Shown: positions 36,985 to 47,171, counted from the stretch's first letter. The stretch is DNA of 64,000 nt from Paracoccus alcaliphilus (GCF_028553725.1 NZ_CP067124.1:2242001-2306000); one strand, 5' to 3'. The notes: generated from the letters alone by a model not told the origin. Numbers and translations: made by a program.

Positions 36985-37953
36985 ATGACCGACAAAACCC
37001 ATGTGAAACTGCTGATCATCGGCTCGGGGCCCGCAGGCTATACCGCCGCCGTCTATGGCGCGCGCGCGATGCTGAACCCGATGCTGATCCAGGGCCTGCA
37101 ACCGGGCGGGCAGCTGACCATCACCACCGAAGTCGAGAACTGGCCGGGCGAGACCGAGATCCAGGGCCCCGATCTGATGGTGAAGATGGAGGAACATGCC
37201 CGCGCGATGGGGGCCGATGTGGTCGTCGATTACGTCACCCGGCTGGATTTGCAGTCCCGCCCCTTCGTTGCCGAATGTGACAGCGGACGCGTGGTCACGG
37301 CGGATGCGGTGATTCTGGCGACGGGCGCGCAGGCGCGCTGGCTGGGGCTGGACAGTGAAGAGAAGTTCAAGGGCTTCGGCGTCAGCGCCTGCGCCACATG
37401 CGACGGTTTCTTTTATCGCGGTCGCGACGTGGTGGTGGTTGGCGGCGGCAATACCGCCGTTGAAGAGGCGCTGTTCCTGACCAAATTCGCCAGCAAGGTG
37501 ACGCTGGTCCATCGCCGCGACAGCCTGCGGGCGGAAAAGATCCTGCAACAGCGGTTGTTGGGCAATCCCAAGGTGGAAATCATCTGGGATCACGAACTGG
37601 CCGAGGTGAAGGGAACGGACAGCCCGCTTGGCGTGACCGGCGTCGTGCTGCGCGATGTGAAGGCGGGGGGCTTGCGCGAGGTTGCCGCCGACGGGGTGTT
37701 CATCGCCATCGGCCACGCGCCCTCGAACGATCTGGTGCAGGGCCAGCTGGAGCTGCACAATGGCGGCTATGTCAAGGTCGAGCCGGGCAGCACCCGCACC
37801 TCGGTCCCCGGCGTTTTCGCGGCGGGCGATCTGACCGATCATGTCTATCGTCAGGCGGTGACCAGCGCCGGGATGGGCTGCATGGCCGCGCTGGACGCCG
37901 AGCACTGGCTGGCCACGCAAGAGGTCGCGCTGCCCGAAACCGTGGGGGCCTAG
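36985..37953 (+). CDS. trxB: Thioredoxin-disulfide reductase
   Basis: A 322-residue FAD/NADPH flavoprotein that reduces thioredoxin. The FAD loop is [20 protein letters not shown], the redox-active CATC lies in [13 protein letters not shown], and the NADPH loop is [20 protein letters not shown]. The C-terminal FAD motif is [20 protein letters not shown]. The ATG at 36985 follows GAGGCGCAGG. It is divergent from the Lrp-type gene. A strong palindrome lies just downstream. Confidence 0.96.
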   Translation: MTDKTHVKLLIIGSGPAGYTAAVYGARAMLNPMLIQGLQPGGQLTITTEVENWPGETEIQGPDLMVKMEEHARAMGADVVVDYVTRLDLQSRPFVAECDSGRVVTADAVILATGAQARWLGLDSEEKFKGFGVSACATCDGFFYRGRDVVVVGGGNTAVEEALFLTKFASKVTLVHRRDSLRAEKILQQRLLGNPKVEIIWDHELAEVKGTDSPLGVTGVVLRDVKAGGLREVAADGVFIAIGHAPSNDLVQGQLELHNGGYVKVEPGSTRTSVPGVFAAGDLTDHVYRQAVTSAGMGCMAALDAEHWLATQEVALPETVGA

Positions 37954-37966
37954 GCCTTTGGGGGTT

Positions 37967-37995
37967 TCCGGCATCCCGGTGACCGGGATGCCGGA
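37967..37995. terminator. Palindrome downstream of trxB
   Basis: TCCGGCATCCCGGT and ACCGGGATGCCGGA form a 14-bp perfect stem around one base, 14 bases after the trxB stop. No T-run follows, so it could be a weak terminator or an RNA stabiliser. Its CCGGGATGCC arm also occurs in the prophage (58531 and 58582). Confidence 0.5.
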
Positions 37996-38107
37996 CGAGG
38001 ACACGTTCCGTGAGTGCGGTGCGTCGCTCGGCATGTAAACGTGGCAGGGCAACAACGGTTCCCGGTCACGGACTTTTGTCAGGCCCGGAGCCGCAGATAA
38101 TGGAGAG

Positions 38108-38818
38108 ATGATGACCCGTCCCGATCCGGCCCCGATCCGCGAATTGTTCGTCACCCCCGAGATGGCCGACGCCCTGCGCCTCGATGCGCAGCGGATGCCA
38201 CAATGGCAGGTTTCCGGCGCGCAGGCGGTGGATCTGGATCTGCTGATGACGGGGGCGCTGTTTCCGCTGAAGGGCTTTCAGTCTCAGGCCGATAGCGATG
38301 CGATCACCCAGTGGCGACAACTGGCATCGGGCCCGTTCTGGCCCGCGCCGGTCGCGCTGGCGGTCAGCGAGGCCTTTGCCGAGGACATAGAGCCGGGCCG
38401 CGACATCGCCCTGACCGATGATGAGGGATTGCTGGCCCTGATGTCGGTAACCGATCGCTGGACCGGGGATGCGGGCTTTCTGCTGGGCGGGCCGGTCAAG
38501 GGTATCCGCCCCTCGCGCGCGCAGCAGCCCGAGGCGCGACCGAACGCCCTGCGTCGCCGCTTTGCGAGCAGGGATCAGGTGATCGCCCTCTGGGGGCCTG
38601 ATGACTGGATTGCCGGACAACGCGACCGGCTGGGTGACCTGCCACATTTCACCCTGCGCCAACGCGCCGCCCCTTCGCCACAAGAGGCGCTGTTGCAGGC
38701 CATCGTGGCGCGCAATTGCGGGGCGACGGATCTGTTGATCCCGGCGGCGCTGGCGAATGATCCGTTGCTGGCGGCACATCGCGCGGATATCGGGATCGCG
38801 ATCCAGGCCGCGCCCTGA
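38108..38818 (+). CDS. Short ATP-sulfurylase-like protein
   Basis: A 236-residue protein whose first part resembles the N-terminal PUA-like domain of sulfate adenylyltransferase (LDLLMTGALFPLKGFQSQAD and PVALAVSEAFAEDIEPGRDI). It continues only a little into the catalytic domain; the ATP-binding H-x-x-H motif (QTRNPLHRAH-type) is missing, and LRRRFASRDQVIALWGPDDW appears where the core should begin. It is less than half the usual length and unlikely to be a working ATP sulfurylase. Its role is unknown. Full-length relatives would be elsewhere in the genome. Confidence 0.65.
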   Translation: MMTRPDPAPIRELFVTPEMADALRLDAQRMPQWQVSGAQAVDLDLLMTGALFPLKGFQSQADSDAITQWRQLASGPFWPAPVALAVSEAFAEDIEPGRDIALTDDEGLLALMSVTDRWTGDAGFLLGGPVKGIRPSRAQQPEARPNALRRRFASRDQVIALWGPDDWIAGQRDRLGDLPHFTLRQRAAPSPQEALLQAIVARNCGATDLLIPAALANDPLLAAHRADIGIAIQAAP

Positions 38819-38872
38819 CGTGGCGGTCGCGGCCCGGATGGGATGTTGCGATCATCCGGGGCGCGGAATGCC

Positions 38873-39100
38873 TTAATGGACGCTGACGGGCGCCAGATCG
38901 TTCTGCCGCGCCAGCATGAAGGCCAGGCTGCGTTCGCGCACCAGCGCCAGCCGTTCGCCATCCACGCCATGTACGGCATAGAGACTGGAAATGCCCGGCA
39001 CCTGTTCCTGAATCTCGGCGGGCAGGCTGTCGGTCTCGACGCGGCGGATATAGACGGTGTTGCCGTTCTCGATATCGCCGATCTCATGTTTCGTATTCAT
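38873..39100 (-). CDS. DUF1150 family protein
   Basis: A 75-residue protein starting MNTKHEIGDIENGNTVYIRR and ending AFMLARQNDLAPVSVH, the conserved tail of DUF1150, found mainly in alphaproteobacteria next to small heat-shock genes. Function unknown. It follows the Hsp20 gene by 11 bases, so it is very likely in the same heat-induced operon. The ATG at 39100 follows AAGGGGATCAGC. Confidence 0.88.
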   Translation of the reverse strand: MNTKHEIGDIENGNTVYIRRVETDSLPAEIQEQVPGISSLYAVHGVDGERLALVRERSLAFMLARQNDLAPVSVH

Positions 39101-39111
39101 GCTGATCCCCT

Positions 39112-39522
39112 TCATTTGCGGCTGATCGGTATGGTCTGGACGACTTGCTGCGGCTGAACCCGCGTCAGGTCGATATGAAGCAGCCCGTTTTCCATCTGCG
39201 CGGCGGTCACCTGTACCCCGTCGGCCAGCACGAAACTGCGCTGGAAGGCGCGGGCGGCGATGCCCCGGTGCAGAAAGACGCGGTCGCGATCCTCTTCGCA
39301 ATTGCGTCCACGGATCACCAGCTGGCGATCCTCGGTCGTGACCGACAGATCCTCTTCCGAGAACCCGGCGACGGCCAGAGTGATGCGAAAACCGTCCGGG
39401 GCAACATGTTCGATATTATAGGGCGGATAGCCCTCGGCCCCCTTGGCCGCGCGTTCCGCCAGCCGTTCCAGCTGATCGAAACCCAGCAGATAGGGATGCG
39501 CCCCCAGTGAAATCTTCGACAT
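39112..39522 (-). CDS. Hsp20/IbpA-type small heat-shock protein
   Basis: A 136-residue alpha-crystallin protein with YPPYNIEHVAPDGFRITLAV, the core GFSEEDLSVTTEDRQLVIRG, and AFQRSFVLADGVQVTAAQME near the end. It holds unfolded proteins for refolding by DnaK/ClpB. The ATG at 39522 (MSKISLGAHPYLLGFDQLER) is preferred over the frame start at 39609. DUF1150 follows directly. Heat control, probably by RpoH, is expected from the family but no element is clear. Confidence 0.92.
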   Translation of the reverse strand: MSKISLGAHPYLLGFDQLERLAERAAKGAEGYPPYNIEHVAPDGFRITLAVAGFSEEDLSVTTEDRQLVIRGRNCEEDRDRVFLHRGIAARAFQRSFVLADGVQVTAAQMENGLLHIDLTRVQPQQVVQTIPISRK

Positions 39523-39680
39523 TCCCAGCCCTTTCCGCGTAAAGCGACTGCCTTTGCCGGGCCCCGTGACGGCGACCCGTGCAGATACAATATGTGGTCG
39601 GGTAACCATAATCGCAAGATCCCGAGGATTCTGTTAACAGCGGGGACGCAACAGGCTATAAGCAAAGAAAACAACGCAAA

Positions 39681-39920
39681 ATGCCAAGCACGGTCAGCCA
39701 GATGAATATGCATCACGAAATGTCGCATGACGAAATTATCCGCGCCAGACTGGCGGTGCTGCGCTGCGAACATCGCGATCTGGACGAGGCCATCACCGCG
39801 CTGACCCGCCAGCAGCTGACCTCTTCGCTGACCCTGCAACGGCTGAAAAAGCAGAAGCTGGCGCTGAAGGACCAGATCGCCCGGCTGGAAGACGAACTGA
39901 CCCCCGATATCATCGCCTGA
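39681..39920 (+). CDS. DUF465 (YdcH-like) small coiled-coil protein
   Basis: A protein of 79 residues (or 72 if started at 39702). It is a helical hairpin with LRCEHRDLDEAITALTRQQL and LQRLKKQKLALKDQIARLED, the typical DUF465 pattern. Cytoplasmic; function unknown. It stands alone upstream of purE. Confidence 0.82.
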   Translation: MPSTVSQMNMHHEMSHDEIIRARLAVLRCEHRDLDEAITALTRQQLTSSLTLQRLKKQKLALKDQIARLEDELTPDIIA

Positions 39921-39999
39921 ACCGCTCGCGATTGCGGCCAGCCGCCTTGCGCGTTATTGCCTGCGCCAGATGAACGCGGCCATTCAAGGGGAGCCATAG

Positions 40000-40485
40000 A
40001 TGGACAAGCCGGTGGGAATCATCATGGGCAGCCAGTCCGACTGGCCGACCATGCGAGAGGCAGCCGCCATTCTGGATGAACTGGCCATCGGCTATGAGGC
40101 CCGGATCGTCAGCGCCCATCGCACCCCCGACCGGTTGTGGGATTACGGCAGAACCGCTGTCGGACGCGGGCTGAAGGTGATTATCGCCGGGGCAGGGGGC
40201 GCGGCGCATCTGCCGGGCATGATGGCCTCCAAGACCCGCCTGCCGGTGATCGGCGTGCCGGTGCAGACCCGGGCGCTGTCAGGGGTCGATTCGCTCTATT
40301 CCATCCTGCAGATGCCAAAGGGCTATCCGGTGGCGACCATGGCGATCGGCGCGGCCGGGGCGGCCAATGCCGGGCTGATGGCCGCAGGTATCCTTGCCCT
40401 TGGCGATCCCGCGCTGGCCGAACGGCTGGAGCAATGGCGTCAGGCCCTGTCGGCATCCATCCCCGAGGAGCCGCGCGATGAGTGA
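40000..40485 (+). CDS. purE: N5-carboxyaminoimidazole ribonucleotide mutase
   Basis: A 161-residue class I PurE that moves the carboxylate of N5-CAIR to give CAIR in purine synthesis. Signature residues are in [36 protein letters not shown] (catalytic histidine) and [20 protein letters not shown]. The ATG at 40000 follows AAGGGGAGCCATAG. The stop overlaps the purK start by 8 bases, so the two are translationally coupled. Confidence 0.96.
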   Translation: MDKPVGIIMGSQSDWPTMREAAAILDELAIGYEARIVSAHRTPDRLWDYGRTAVGRGLKVIIAGAGGAAHLPGMMASKTRLPVIGVPVQTRALSGVDSLYSILQMPKGYPVATMAIGAAGAANAGLMAAGILALGDPALAERLEQWRQALSASIPEEPRDE

Positions 40486-41515
40486 CACCCGGACCATCGG
40501 CATCCTCGGCGGCGGCCAGTTGGGCCGGATGCTGTCGGTCGCGGCCAGCCGCCTTGGCCTGCGCTGCCATATCTATGAGCCGGGCGCGGCCCCGGCGGGC
40601 GACGTGGCCCATGCCCTGACCAGTGCCCCCTATGAGGACGAATCCGCCCTGCGCGCCTTCGCCCAATCGGTCGATGTCATCACCTATGAATTCGAGAACG
40701 TGCCGACCTCCGCCCTGGACCTGCTGGAATCGATCCGCCCGATCCGGCCGAACCGCCGCGCGCTGGCGGTGTCGCAGGACCGGCTGACCGAAAAGACCTT
40801 CCTCAACGGCATCGGCCTTGCCACCGCGCCCTTCGCCGATGTGCAGTCGCAGACCGACCTGCCCGCAGCCATCGCCCGTATCGGCGCGCCTTCGATCCTC
40901 AAGACCCGGCGCATGGGCTATGACGGTAAGGGCCAGATCCGCATCACCGATGCCGGTTCCGCGGAATGGACCGGTGCGCCTTCGGTGCTGGAAGGCTTCG
41001 TCGATTTCAGCGCGGAAATCAGCGTCATCATCGCCCGCGGTGCCGATGGGCAGGTCGCGGCCTTCGATCCGGGGCTGAACCACCACGAAGGCGGCATCCT
41101 GCGGACGACGACCGTTCCCTGCGGCCTGCCCGGCAAGGTGACGACGGATGCGGTGCTGATCGCCGCCCGGATCGCCAATGCGCTGGAATATGTGGGCGTG
41201 ATGGGGGTCGAGCTGTTCGTGACGCCACAGGGCCTGATCGTGAACGAGATCGCGCCTCGCGTGCATAATTCCGGCCACTGGACCCAGGCCGGTTGCGTGG
41301 TCGATCAGTTCGAACAGCATATCCGCGCCGTGGCGGGCCTGCCGCTTGGCGACGGCCGCCGCCATGCCGATGTGGTGATGGAGAACCTGATCGGCGACGA
41401 CATGGCCCGCGTTCCCGAACTGCTGACGACAGCCGGGGCGCAGATCCATCTCTATGGCAAGGGCGAGGCACGGCCGGGCCGCAAGATGGGGCATGTCAAC
41501 CGGATCGCGGGATGA
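40478..41515 (+). CDS. purK: N5-carboxyaminoimidazole ribonucleotide synthase
   Basis: A 345-residue ATP-grasp enzyme that makes N5-CAIR from AIR, ATP and bicarbonate. It starts [20 protein letters not shown]. The ATP-grasp region has [18 protein letters not shown] and [20 protein letters not shown], and the catalytic RVHNSGHWT follows. The end carries [20 protein letters not shown]. The gene lies between purE and a nudix gene, with short overlaps on both sides. Confidence 0.96.
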   Translation: MSDTRTIGILGGGQLGRMLSVAASRLGLRCHIYEPGAAPAGDVAHALTSAPYEDESALRAFAQSVDVITYEFENVPTSALDLLESIRPIRPNRRALAVSQDRLTEKTFLNGIGLATAPFADVQSQTDLPAAIARIGAPSILKTRRMGYDGKGQIRITDAGSAEWTGAPSVLEGFVDFSAEISVIIARGADGQVAAFDPGLNHHEGGILRTTTVPCGLPGKVTTDAVLIAARIANALEYVGVMGVELFVTPQGLIVNEIAPRVHNSGHWTQAGCVVDQFEQHIRAVAGLPLGDGRRHADVVMENLIGDDMARVPELLTTAGAQIHLYGKGEARPGRKMGHVNRIAG

Positions 41516-41958
41516 ATCCCGCACGCCCCCGGCTGGCTGTCCGCGCTGCGATCCTGCATGACGACCGGCTGCTGATGGTCAACGCATGGCCGGGCCGGAC
41601 ATCCGACCTGTGGTGCCTGCCCGGCGGCGGGGTCGAGCCGGGCCAGTCGCTGCCCGAAAACCTGATTCGCGAGCTGTATGAGGAAACCGGCCTCGCCATC
41701 CGGGTCGGCGCCATCATCCTGATCAACGAATTCCATGACCCGGCCGGCGGCTTTCATCAGGTCGAGATCATCTTCCGCGCCACCTTGCCGACCGGTGCCG
41801 CCATCACACTCAACGACCCCGAATGCGTGGTCGATCGCTTCTGCTGGGTCATCCGACAGGAACTGGCCCGCCTGCGCCACAAACCGGCACTTCTGGCCCG
41901 CGCCGTCTGGGGACAGCACGCCGCCTGGTACGATCAGCTCGAACCGATCACGACCTGA
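41512..41958 (+). CDS. Nudix hydrolase
   Basis: A 148-residue protein with the nudix box GGGVEPGQSLPENLI followed by RELYEETGL. The first glutamate of the box is glutamine here; the catalytic RE-x-x-EE residues are kept, so activity is likely. It would hydrolyse a nucleoside diphosphate derivative. The ATG overlaps the purK stop by 4 bases, suggesting a role linked to nucleotide metabolism. Confidence 0.85.
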   Translation: MNPARPRLAVRAAILHDDRLLMVNAWPGRTSDLWCLPGGGVEPGQSLPENLIRELYEETGLAIRVGAIILINEFHDPAGGFHQVEIIFRATLPTGAAITLNDPECVVDRFCWVIRQELARLRHKPALLARAVWGQHAAWYDQLEPITT

Positions 41959-41975
41959 CGATAACGCGCCACACG

Positions 41976-42028
41976 CATCTTTGGTGTCGAAATATCCTCG
42001 GGGGGTCCGGGGGGCGAAGCGCCCCCGG
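41976..42028. repeat. 53-bp intergenic repeat, copy 2
   Basis: Second copy of the repeat at 33647-33699, in the same orientation, between convergent nudix and purF genes. It ends in the GGGGGCG-AAG-CGCCCCC hairpin and could serve as a two-way terminator. Confidence 0.8.
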
Positions 42029-42045
42029 CGCTGGCGGGATGCAGC

Positions 42046-43536
42046 CTATTCGGCGGCCTGTTTCATCGCCGTTTCCGATCCCGGCTTCATCTGGAACCCA
42101 CGCTCCAGCTGATCGAAGGGCGCGACCGGATAATCACCCGAGAAACAGGCATCGCAATAGCGCGGACATTTCGCATCGCGCCCTTTTGCCTCACCCACCG
42201 CGCGATACAGCCCGTCCAGTGACACGAAGGCCAGCGAATCGACGCCGATCCAGTCGCGCATCTGCTCTTCGGACATCTGCGCGGCCAGCAGCTTGTCGCG
42301 GTCCGGCGTGTCGACGCCATAGAAACACGGCCATGCGGTGGGGGGGCTGGCAATGCGGAAATGCACCTCGGCGGCGCCCGCATCAAGAATCATGTCCTTG
42401 ATCTTGCGGCTGGTTGTGCCGCGCACCACGGAATCATCCACCAGCACGACCCGCTTGCCCGCGACCAGCGCCCGGTTCACGTTCAGCTTCAGCCGCACGC
42501 CCATATTGCGGATCTGCTCGGTCGGCTCGATGAAGGTGCGGCCCATATACTGGTTGCGGATGATGCCCATGCCATAGGGAATGCCGCTTTCATGCGCATA
42601 GCCGATGGCCGCCGGGGTGCCGCTGTCGGGCACCGGGCAGACCAGATCGGCCTCGACCGGGGCTTCGCGGGCCAGTTCCACGCCGATCTGGCGGCGGGTT
42701 TCATAGACCGAGCGCCCGCCGATGATCGAATCGGGGCGCGAGAAATAGACATGTTCGAAGATGCAGAACCGCCCCGTCGAAGGCCCGAACGGGCGCGAGC
42801 TTTCGATATGCCCCTTCGAGATCACCACCATCTCGCCCGGCTCGATCTCACGCACGAAGCGGGCGCCGATGATGTCCAGCGCGCAGGTTTCCGAGGACAG
42901 CACAAAGCCCTCTTCGCCCAGACTGCCCAGCACCAGCGGGCGCACGCCAAGCGGGTCGCGCACGCCGATCAGCTTGGTGCGGGTCATGGCGATGACGGAA
43001 AACGCCCCCTCGACCCGGCGCAGCGCGTCCTTCATCCGCTCGGGGATGTTGCGCTGGATCGAGCGCGCCATCAGGTGGATTATGCATTCGCTGTCCGACG
43101 AGGACTGGAAGATCGAGCCGCGCTCGATCAGTTCGCGCCGCAGGGCAGCCGCGTTGGTGATATTGCCGTTATGGGCGATGGCGCAGCCACCCATGGCGAA
43201 TTCGCCGAAAAAGGGCTGCACGTCGCGGATGGCGGTATTGGCCTTGGTGCCCGCCGTCGAATAGCGCACATGCCCGATGGCCAGCGACCCCGGCAGCGTC
43301 GCCATCACATCGGCCTTGGTGAAATTGTCGCGCACATAGCCGAAACGGTGGGCGCTGTTGAATCCCTGTTCGGGATGATGGGTGACGATACCGCCAGCCT
43401 CTTGCCCGCGATGTTGCAATGCGTGCAGGCCAAGGGCGACGAAACTTGAAGCATCGGCGACTCCGATCGCTCCGAAAACTCCGCATTCTTCATGCAGACG
43501 ATCCGAATCGAACGGATGGGCCAGGAAGGGTTGCAT
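42046..43536 (-). CDS. purF: Amidophosphoribosyltransferase
   Basis: A 496-residue enzyme making 5-phosphoribosylamine from PRPP and glutamine, the first step of purine synthesis. A short propeptide ends before C18 of CGVFGAIG, the class II glutaminase nucleophile. The PRPP loop is VVLVDDSVVRGTTSRKIKDM, and GVRPLVLGSLGEEGFVLSSE lies in the glutaminase half. It follows cvpA about 150 bases downstream, the usual cvpA-purF order. Confidence 0.96.
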   Translation of the reverse strand: MQPFLAHPFDSDRLHEECGVFGAIGVADASSFVALGLHALQHRGQEAGGIVTHHPEQGFNSAHRFGYVRDNFTKADVMATLPGSLAIGHVRYSTAGTKANTAIRDVQPFFGEFAMGGCAIAHNGNITNAAALRRELIERGSIFQSSSDSECIIHLMARSIQRNIPERMKDALRRVEGAFSVIAMTRTKLIGVRDPLGVRPLVLGSLGEEGFVLSSETCALDIIGARFVREIEPGEMVVISKGHIESSRPFGPSTGRFCIFEHVYFSRPDSIIGGRSVYETRRQIGVELAREAPVEADLVCPVPDSGTPAAIGYAHESGIPYGMGIIRNQYMGRTFIEPTEQIRNMGVRLKLNVNRALVAGKRVVLVDDSVVRGTTSRKIKDMILDAGAAEVHFRIASPPTAWPCFYGVDTPDRDKLLAAQMSEEQMRDWIGVDSLAFVSLDGLYRAVGEAKGRDAKCPRYCDACFSGDYPVAPFDQLERGFQMKPGSETAMKQAAE

Positions 43537-43683
43537 CTCAGCATCCTGAATGGCGTTAAGCTGTCGCCCGCTATGTAGTGGCTTGCGGCAGCAAAGTCAC
43601 GCCCCGGCGGACCTGCCGGAGCGCTTTTTCGTCACGAAAGCGACATGAACCCCGCATCAGGGCAGGATCTGCCGGTTCCGGCC

Positions 43684-44301
43684 TCAGTTCGCGGCGGGTG
43701 CCGGGGCCGGATTCGCAGGCGCCTGACCCGCATCGACGGGGGTTCCGGCTTCGGTGCAGCTGCGCACCATCTGCTCGTAGCGGCTGACGATCCAGCCCGG
43801 CGCGTCGTCCGGGATCTGTTCGTCCATCTGGCCGCGCATCCGTTCGAAGATCTGGGCCGAGCGCGAATTTTCCACCATCGCCACCTGCTGGCTGGTCATC
43901 ACCCGGTCATAGACGATGAAGGCGATGGCCACCAGCAGGATGCCGCGCGCCACGCCGAACAGGAAACCGATGCCCTGATCGATCCCGCCAAGCGCCGAAC
44001 GCTGCACGACCGAGGAAAACAGCGGCGTGATGATCGAGAACACCACCAGCGCCAGCGCAAAGACCACTGCAAAGCCCGCGATCATGGCCAATTCGCAACT
44101 GTCGCCCAGAAAACGGTCCAGCACCGGGATCTGCGCAATCAGCGGCCGCATGGCGCCTGCGAAGATGAAGGCCAGGATGGCGGCCCCGATCCAGCCCAGA
44201 ATCGCCAGCGATTCGCGGACAAAGCCCCGCGACCAGGCCAGAATCGCCGATAGGATGATGACCCCCGCCACCACCGCGTCGATAACCGTGAATCCGTCCA
44301 T
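43684..44301 (-). CDS. cvpA: CvpA family inner-membrane protein
   Basis: A 205-residue protein with four membrane helices, starting TVIDAVVAGVIILSAILAWS and continuing RGFVRESLAILGWIGAAILA. It ends in a cytoplasmic or periplasmic tail rich in Ala and Pro. The family is named for colicin V production but acts in membrane homeostasis; its position upstream of purF is conserved. The ATG at 44301 is preferred to longer frames, which overlap radA. Confidence 0.9.
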   Translation of the reverse strand: MDGFTVIDAVVAGVIILSAILAWSRGFVRESLAILGWIGAAILAFIFAGAMRPLIAQIPVLDRFLGDSCELAMIAGFAVVFALALVVFSIITPLFSSVVQRSALGGIDQGIGFLFGVARGILLVAIAFIVYDRVMTSQQVAMVENSRSAQIFERMRGQMDEQIPDDAPGWIVSRYEQMVRSCTEAGTPVDAGQAPANPAPAPAAN

Positions 44302-44345
44302 AATGCCCGTGCCCCTGCGCCGGTTAATGTTTCGTTTCAGGCGCT

Positions 44346-45710
44346 TCAGCCGGCGCCGAAGATATCGCCCACAAATGCCGTCAGGTCCGCGATGCGCGTT
44401 GGCATCATGCCGTCCAGCCCCTCGGCCTTCTGGGCCTCGGGTAAAATCGCCTGTGAAAAACCAAGTTTTCGGGCTTCTTTCAACCTGTTTTCCGCCTGAG
44501 CGACCGGACGCAGCGCGCCCGACAGGCTGATTTCGCCAAAGAGAACCGCCTCGGCGGGCAGCGCCGCGTCCTCTCGTGCCGACAAAAGCGCGCCCGCGAT
44601 GGCCAGATCGGCGGCGGGTTCGCTGACCTTCATGCCGCCCGCCACGTTCAGGAACACGTCCAGCCCGGCGAACGGGATGCCGCAACGGGCCTCCAGCACT
44701 GCAAGGATGGTCGAGACGCGGCCCGAATCCAGCCCGACCACGGTGCGGCGCGGGCTGGCCAGCGTCGAGGGCGCGACCAGCGCCTGTACCTCGGTCAGCA
44801 CCGGCCTTGTGCCTTCTATGCCTGCGAAAACCGCGCTGCCGGGGCTGGGCTGGCCGCGTTCGGACAGAAACAGCGCCGATGGGTTGGCGACTTCGGCCAG
44901 ACCCGCGCCTGTCATCTCGAACACGCCGATTTCATCCGCGGGGCCAAAGCGGTTCTTGACGCTGCGCAGGATGCGGAACTGATGACCGCGTTCGCCTTCG
45001 AAATACAGAACCGTATCGACCATGTGTTCCACCACGCGCGGCCCGGCGATCTGGCCGTCCTTGGTGACATGGCCGACCAGGATGACGGCAACGCCGCGTC
45101 TTTTGGCGAAAGTCACAAGTTCGTGGGCCGAGGCCCGGACCTGCCCGACCGATCCCGGCGCGGCCTCGACCTGATCGGACCACAGCGTCTGCACGGAATC
45201 GATGATCGCCAGATCGGGTCGTTCGTTGTCCAGCGTGGTCAGGATGTCGCGCAGGTTGGTTTCCGACCCCAGCCGCACCGGCGCGTCGGTCAGATCCAGC
45301 CGCCCCGCACGCATGCGGACCTGCGCGCTGGCCTCTTCGCCGCTGATATAGATGGCGTTCAGCCCGGCCCGCGCGAAGGCTGCCGCCGCCTGCAACAGCA
45401 GCGTCGATTTGCCGATACCGGGATCGCCGCCGACCAGCACCGCGGAACCCGGCACCAGCCCGCCGCCCAGCACCCGGTCCAGTTCCGCCATGCCTGATTG
45501 CTGGCGGGGCGGGGGCGGCTCGTGGCTGGAAAGGCCCGACAGCGGCACCGCGCGACCCTTGGCGGCGCCAAGGCCGCGTCCCGGCCCCTGCGACAGCGGC
45601 GCCTCTTCGGCGATGGTGTTCCATTCGCCACAGGAATCGCAGCGCCCGGCCCATTTCTTGTGGGCGGCGCCGCAGGCGGTGCAGGTGAAGGCGGTGACGG
45701 ATTTTGCCAT
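44346..45710 (-). CDS. radA: DNA repair protein RadA
   Basis: A 454-residue RecA-like ATPase that promotes branch migration in recombination repair. An N-terminal zinc finger CTACG...CDSCG is followed by Walker A VGGDPGIGKSTLLLQ and the RadA-specific KNRFGPADEIGVF. A C-terminal Lon-like domain has AGGMKVSEPAADLAIAGALL. The ATG at 45710 (MAKSVTAFTC) is chosen because the extension upstream has no family similarity. cvpA follows 44 bases downstream. Confidence 0.95.
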   Translation of the reverse strand: MAKSVTAFTCTACGAAHKKWAGRCDSCGEWNTIAEEAPLSQGPGRGLGAAKGRAVPLSGLSSHEPPPPRQQSGMAELDRVLGGGLVPGSAVLVGGDPGIGKSTLLLQAAAAFARAGLNAIYISGEEASAQVRMRAGRLDLTDAPVRLGSETNLRDILTTLDNERPDLAIIDSVQTLWSDQVEAAPGSVGQVRASAHELVTFAKRRGVAVILVGHVTKDGQIAGPRVVEHMVDTVLYFEGERGHQFRILRSVKNRFGPADEIGVFEMTGAGLAEVANPSALFLSERGQPSPGSAVFAGIEGTRPVLTEVQALVAPSTLASPRRTVVGLDSGRVSTILAVLEARCGIPFAGLDVFLNVAGGMKVSEPAADLAIAGALLSAREDAALPAEAVLFGEISLSGALRPVAQAENRLKEARKLGFSQAILPEAQKAEGLDGMMPTRIADLTAFVGDIFGAG

Positions 45711-45869
45711 GCCGCCCTTCTGGCAGAGCGCGGCGCCTATCGCAATCATGCGATTGCCGATACGACATCGCGACGCAGCGGCCGATCACACCACCGATCA
45801 CACCATTGTCGTCTTGATCTTTCCGCGTCCCGCCGTCACTTTCTGCCCGTTTTTGTTCAGGGAATTTGA

Positions 45870-47171
45870 ATGGCCAGCCCCAGACCGTTTTCGCGATACG
45901 AATTCATGATCGCATGGCGCTATCTGCGCGCCCGCCGCAGCGAGGGCGGGGTCAGCGTGATGACTTGGATCAGCCTGATCGGCATCGCCCTGGGCGTGAT
46001 GGCGCTGATCGCGACGCTGGCGGTCAGGTCCGGCTTCCGGGCCGAGTTCATCGACACTATCCTTGGCGCGAATGCCCACAGCACCGTCTATATGGCGCCG
46101 CAGCGGATCGAGAACGAGCTGACCGGCGATGTCTATGTCGTGCCGGGCAAGATCCAGGATTACGACGCGATGGCCACGGTGCTGGCGCAGATCCCGGGCG
46201 TCACCCGCACCGCGCCGCTGGTCAAGGGGCAGGTGATGGCCACCGCCAACGACCGCTCGATCGGGGCCGAGGTCTTTGGCGTCACGCTGGATTCGCTGAA
46301 AGCCATGCCGCGCATCGTGGATCCCGAAACCTCGGCCGGCGACCTTGGCGAGTTCGACCGGGGCGTGGCCATCGGATCGGGGATCGCGCGGGAACTGAAC
46401 CTTGGCCTTGGCGACATGGTGCGGCTGGTATCGCCCGACGGGCCGAATACGCCGGTGGGCAAGTCGCTGCGGATGAAGGCCTATGAGGTGACCTATATCT
46501 TCAGCGCCGGGCGTTACGAGGTCGATCGTTCCCGCATCTATATGCCGATGGCCGAGGCGCAAAGCTATTTCAACCGCGAAGGCGTCGCCGACGAGATCGA
46601 AGTGTTCGTGGACGACCCCGAGCGGGTCCATGACTGGACCGGGCCGCTGCTGTCAGCGGCGGGGCAGGGGGCGCAGGTCTGGAACTGGCGCGATGCCTCG
46701 GGCTCTTATCTGGCGGCGCTGGACATGGAGGATGACGTGATGTTCGTCATCCTGTCGGTGCTGGTGCTGATTGCATCGATGAACATCACCTCGGGGCTGA
46801 TCATGCTGGTCAAGAACAAGGGCCGCGATATCGGCATCCTGCGCACGATGGGCCTGACCGAGGGCGCGATCCTGCGCGTCTTCTTTCTGTGCGGCGCATT
46901 CACCGGCGTCATCGGCACCATCGCCGGGGTGATCCTTGGCGTGGCACTGGCGCTGAACGTGGACAATATCATGGCGGGGCTGAATGCGCTGACCAATGGC
47001 GGGGCGTGGCAGCCCGAGGTGCGCGGCATCTATCGCCTGCCTGCCGATCTGCGGGCATGGGACATCTTCCGCGCGGTGGCGCTGTCGCTGTCGTTGTCCT
47101 TCATCGTGACCATTTTCCCCGCGCGCCGCGCCGCGCGCATGAACCCGGTGGAGGCGCTGCGCTATGAGTGA
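45870..47171 (+). CDS. Lipoprotein-releasing ABC permease (LolC/E type)
   Basis: A 433-residue membrane protein with the N-terminal segment [20 protein letters not shown], a first helix [20 protein letters not shown], a large periplasmic domain and three C-terminal helices ([40 protein letters not shown] and [14 protein letters not shown]). It ends with the FtsX-type [13 protein letters not shown]. With LolD it frees lipoproteins from the inner membrane. A single LolC/E protein, presumably acting as a homodimer, is usual in alphaproteobacteria. Confidence 0.92.
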   Translation: MASPRPFSRYEFMIAWRYLRARRSEGGVSVMTWISLIGIALGVMALIATLAVRSGFRAEFIDTILGANAHSTVYMAPQRIENELTGDVYVVPGKIQDYDAMATVLAQIPGVTRTAPLVKGQVMATANDRSIGAEVFGVTLDSLKAMPRIVDPETSAGDLGEFDRGVAIGSGIARELNLGLGDMVRLVSPDGPNTPVGKSLRMKAYEVTYIFSAGRYEVDRSRIYMPMAEAQSYFNREGVADEIEVFVDDPERVHDWTGPLLSAAGQGAQVWNWRDASGSYLAALDMEDDVMFVILSVLVLIASMNITSGLIMLVKNKGRDIGILRTMGLTEGAILRVFFLCGAFTGVIGTIAGVILGVALALNVDNIMAGLNALTNGGAWQPEVRGIYRLPADLRAWDIFRAVALSLSLSFIVTIFPARRAARMNPVEALRYE

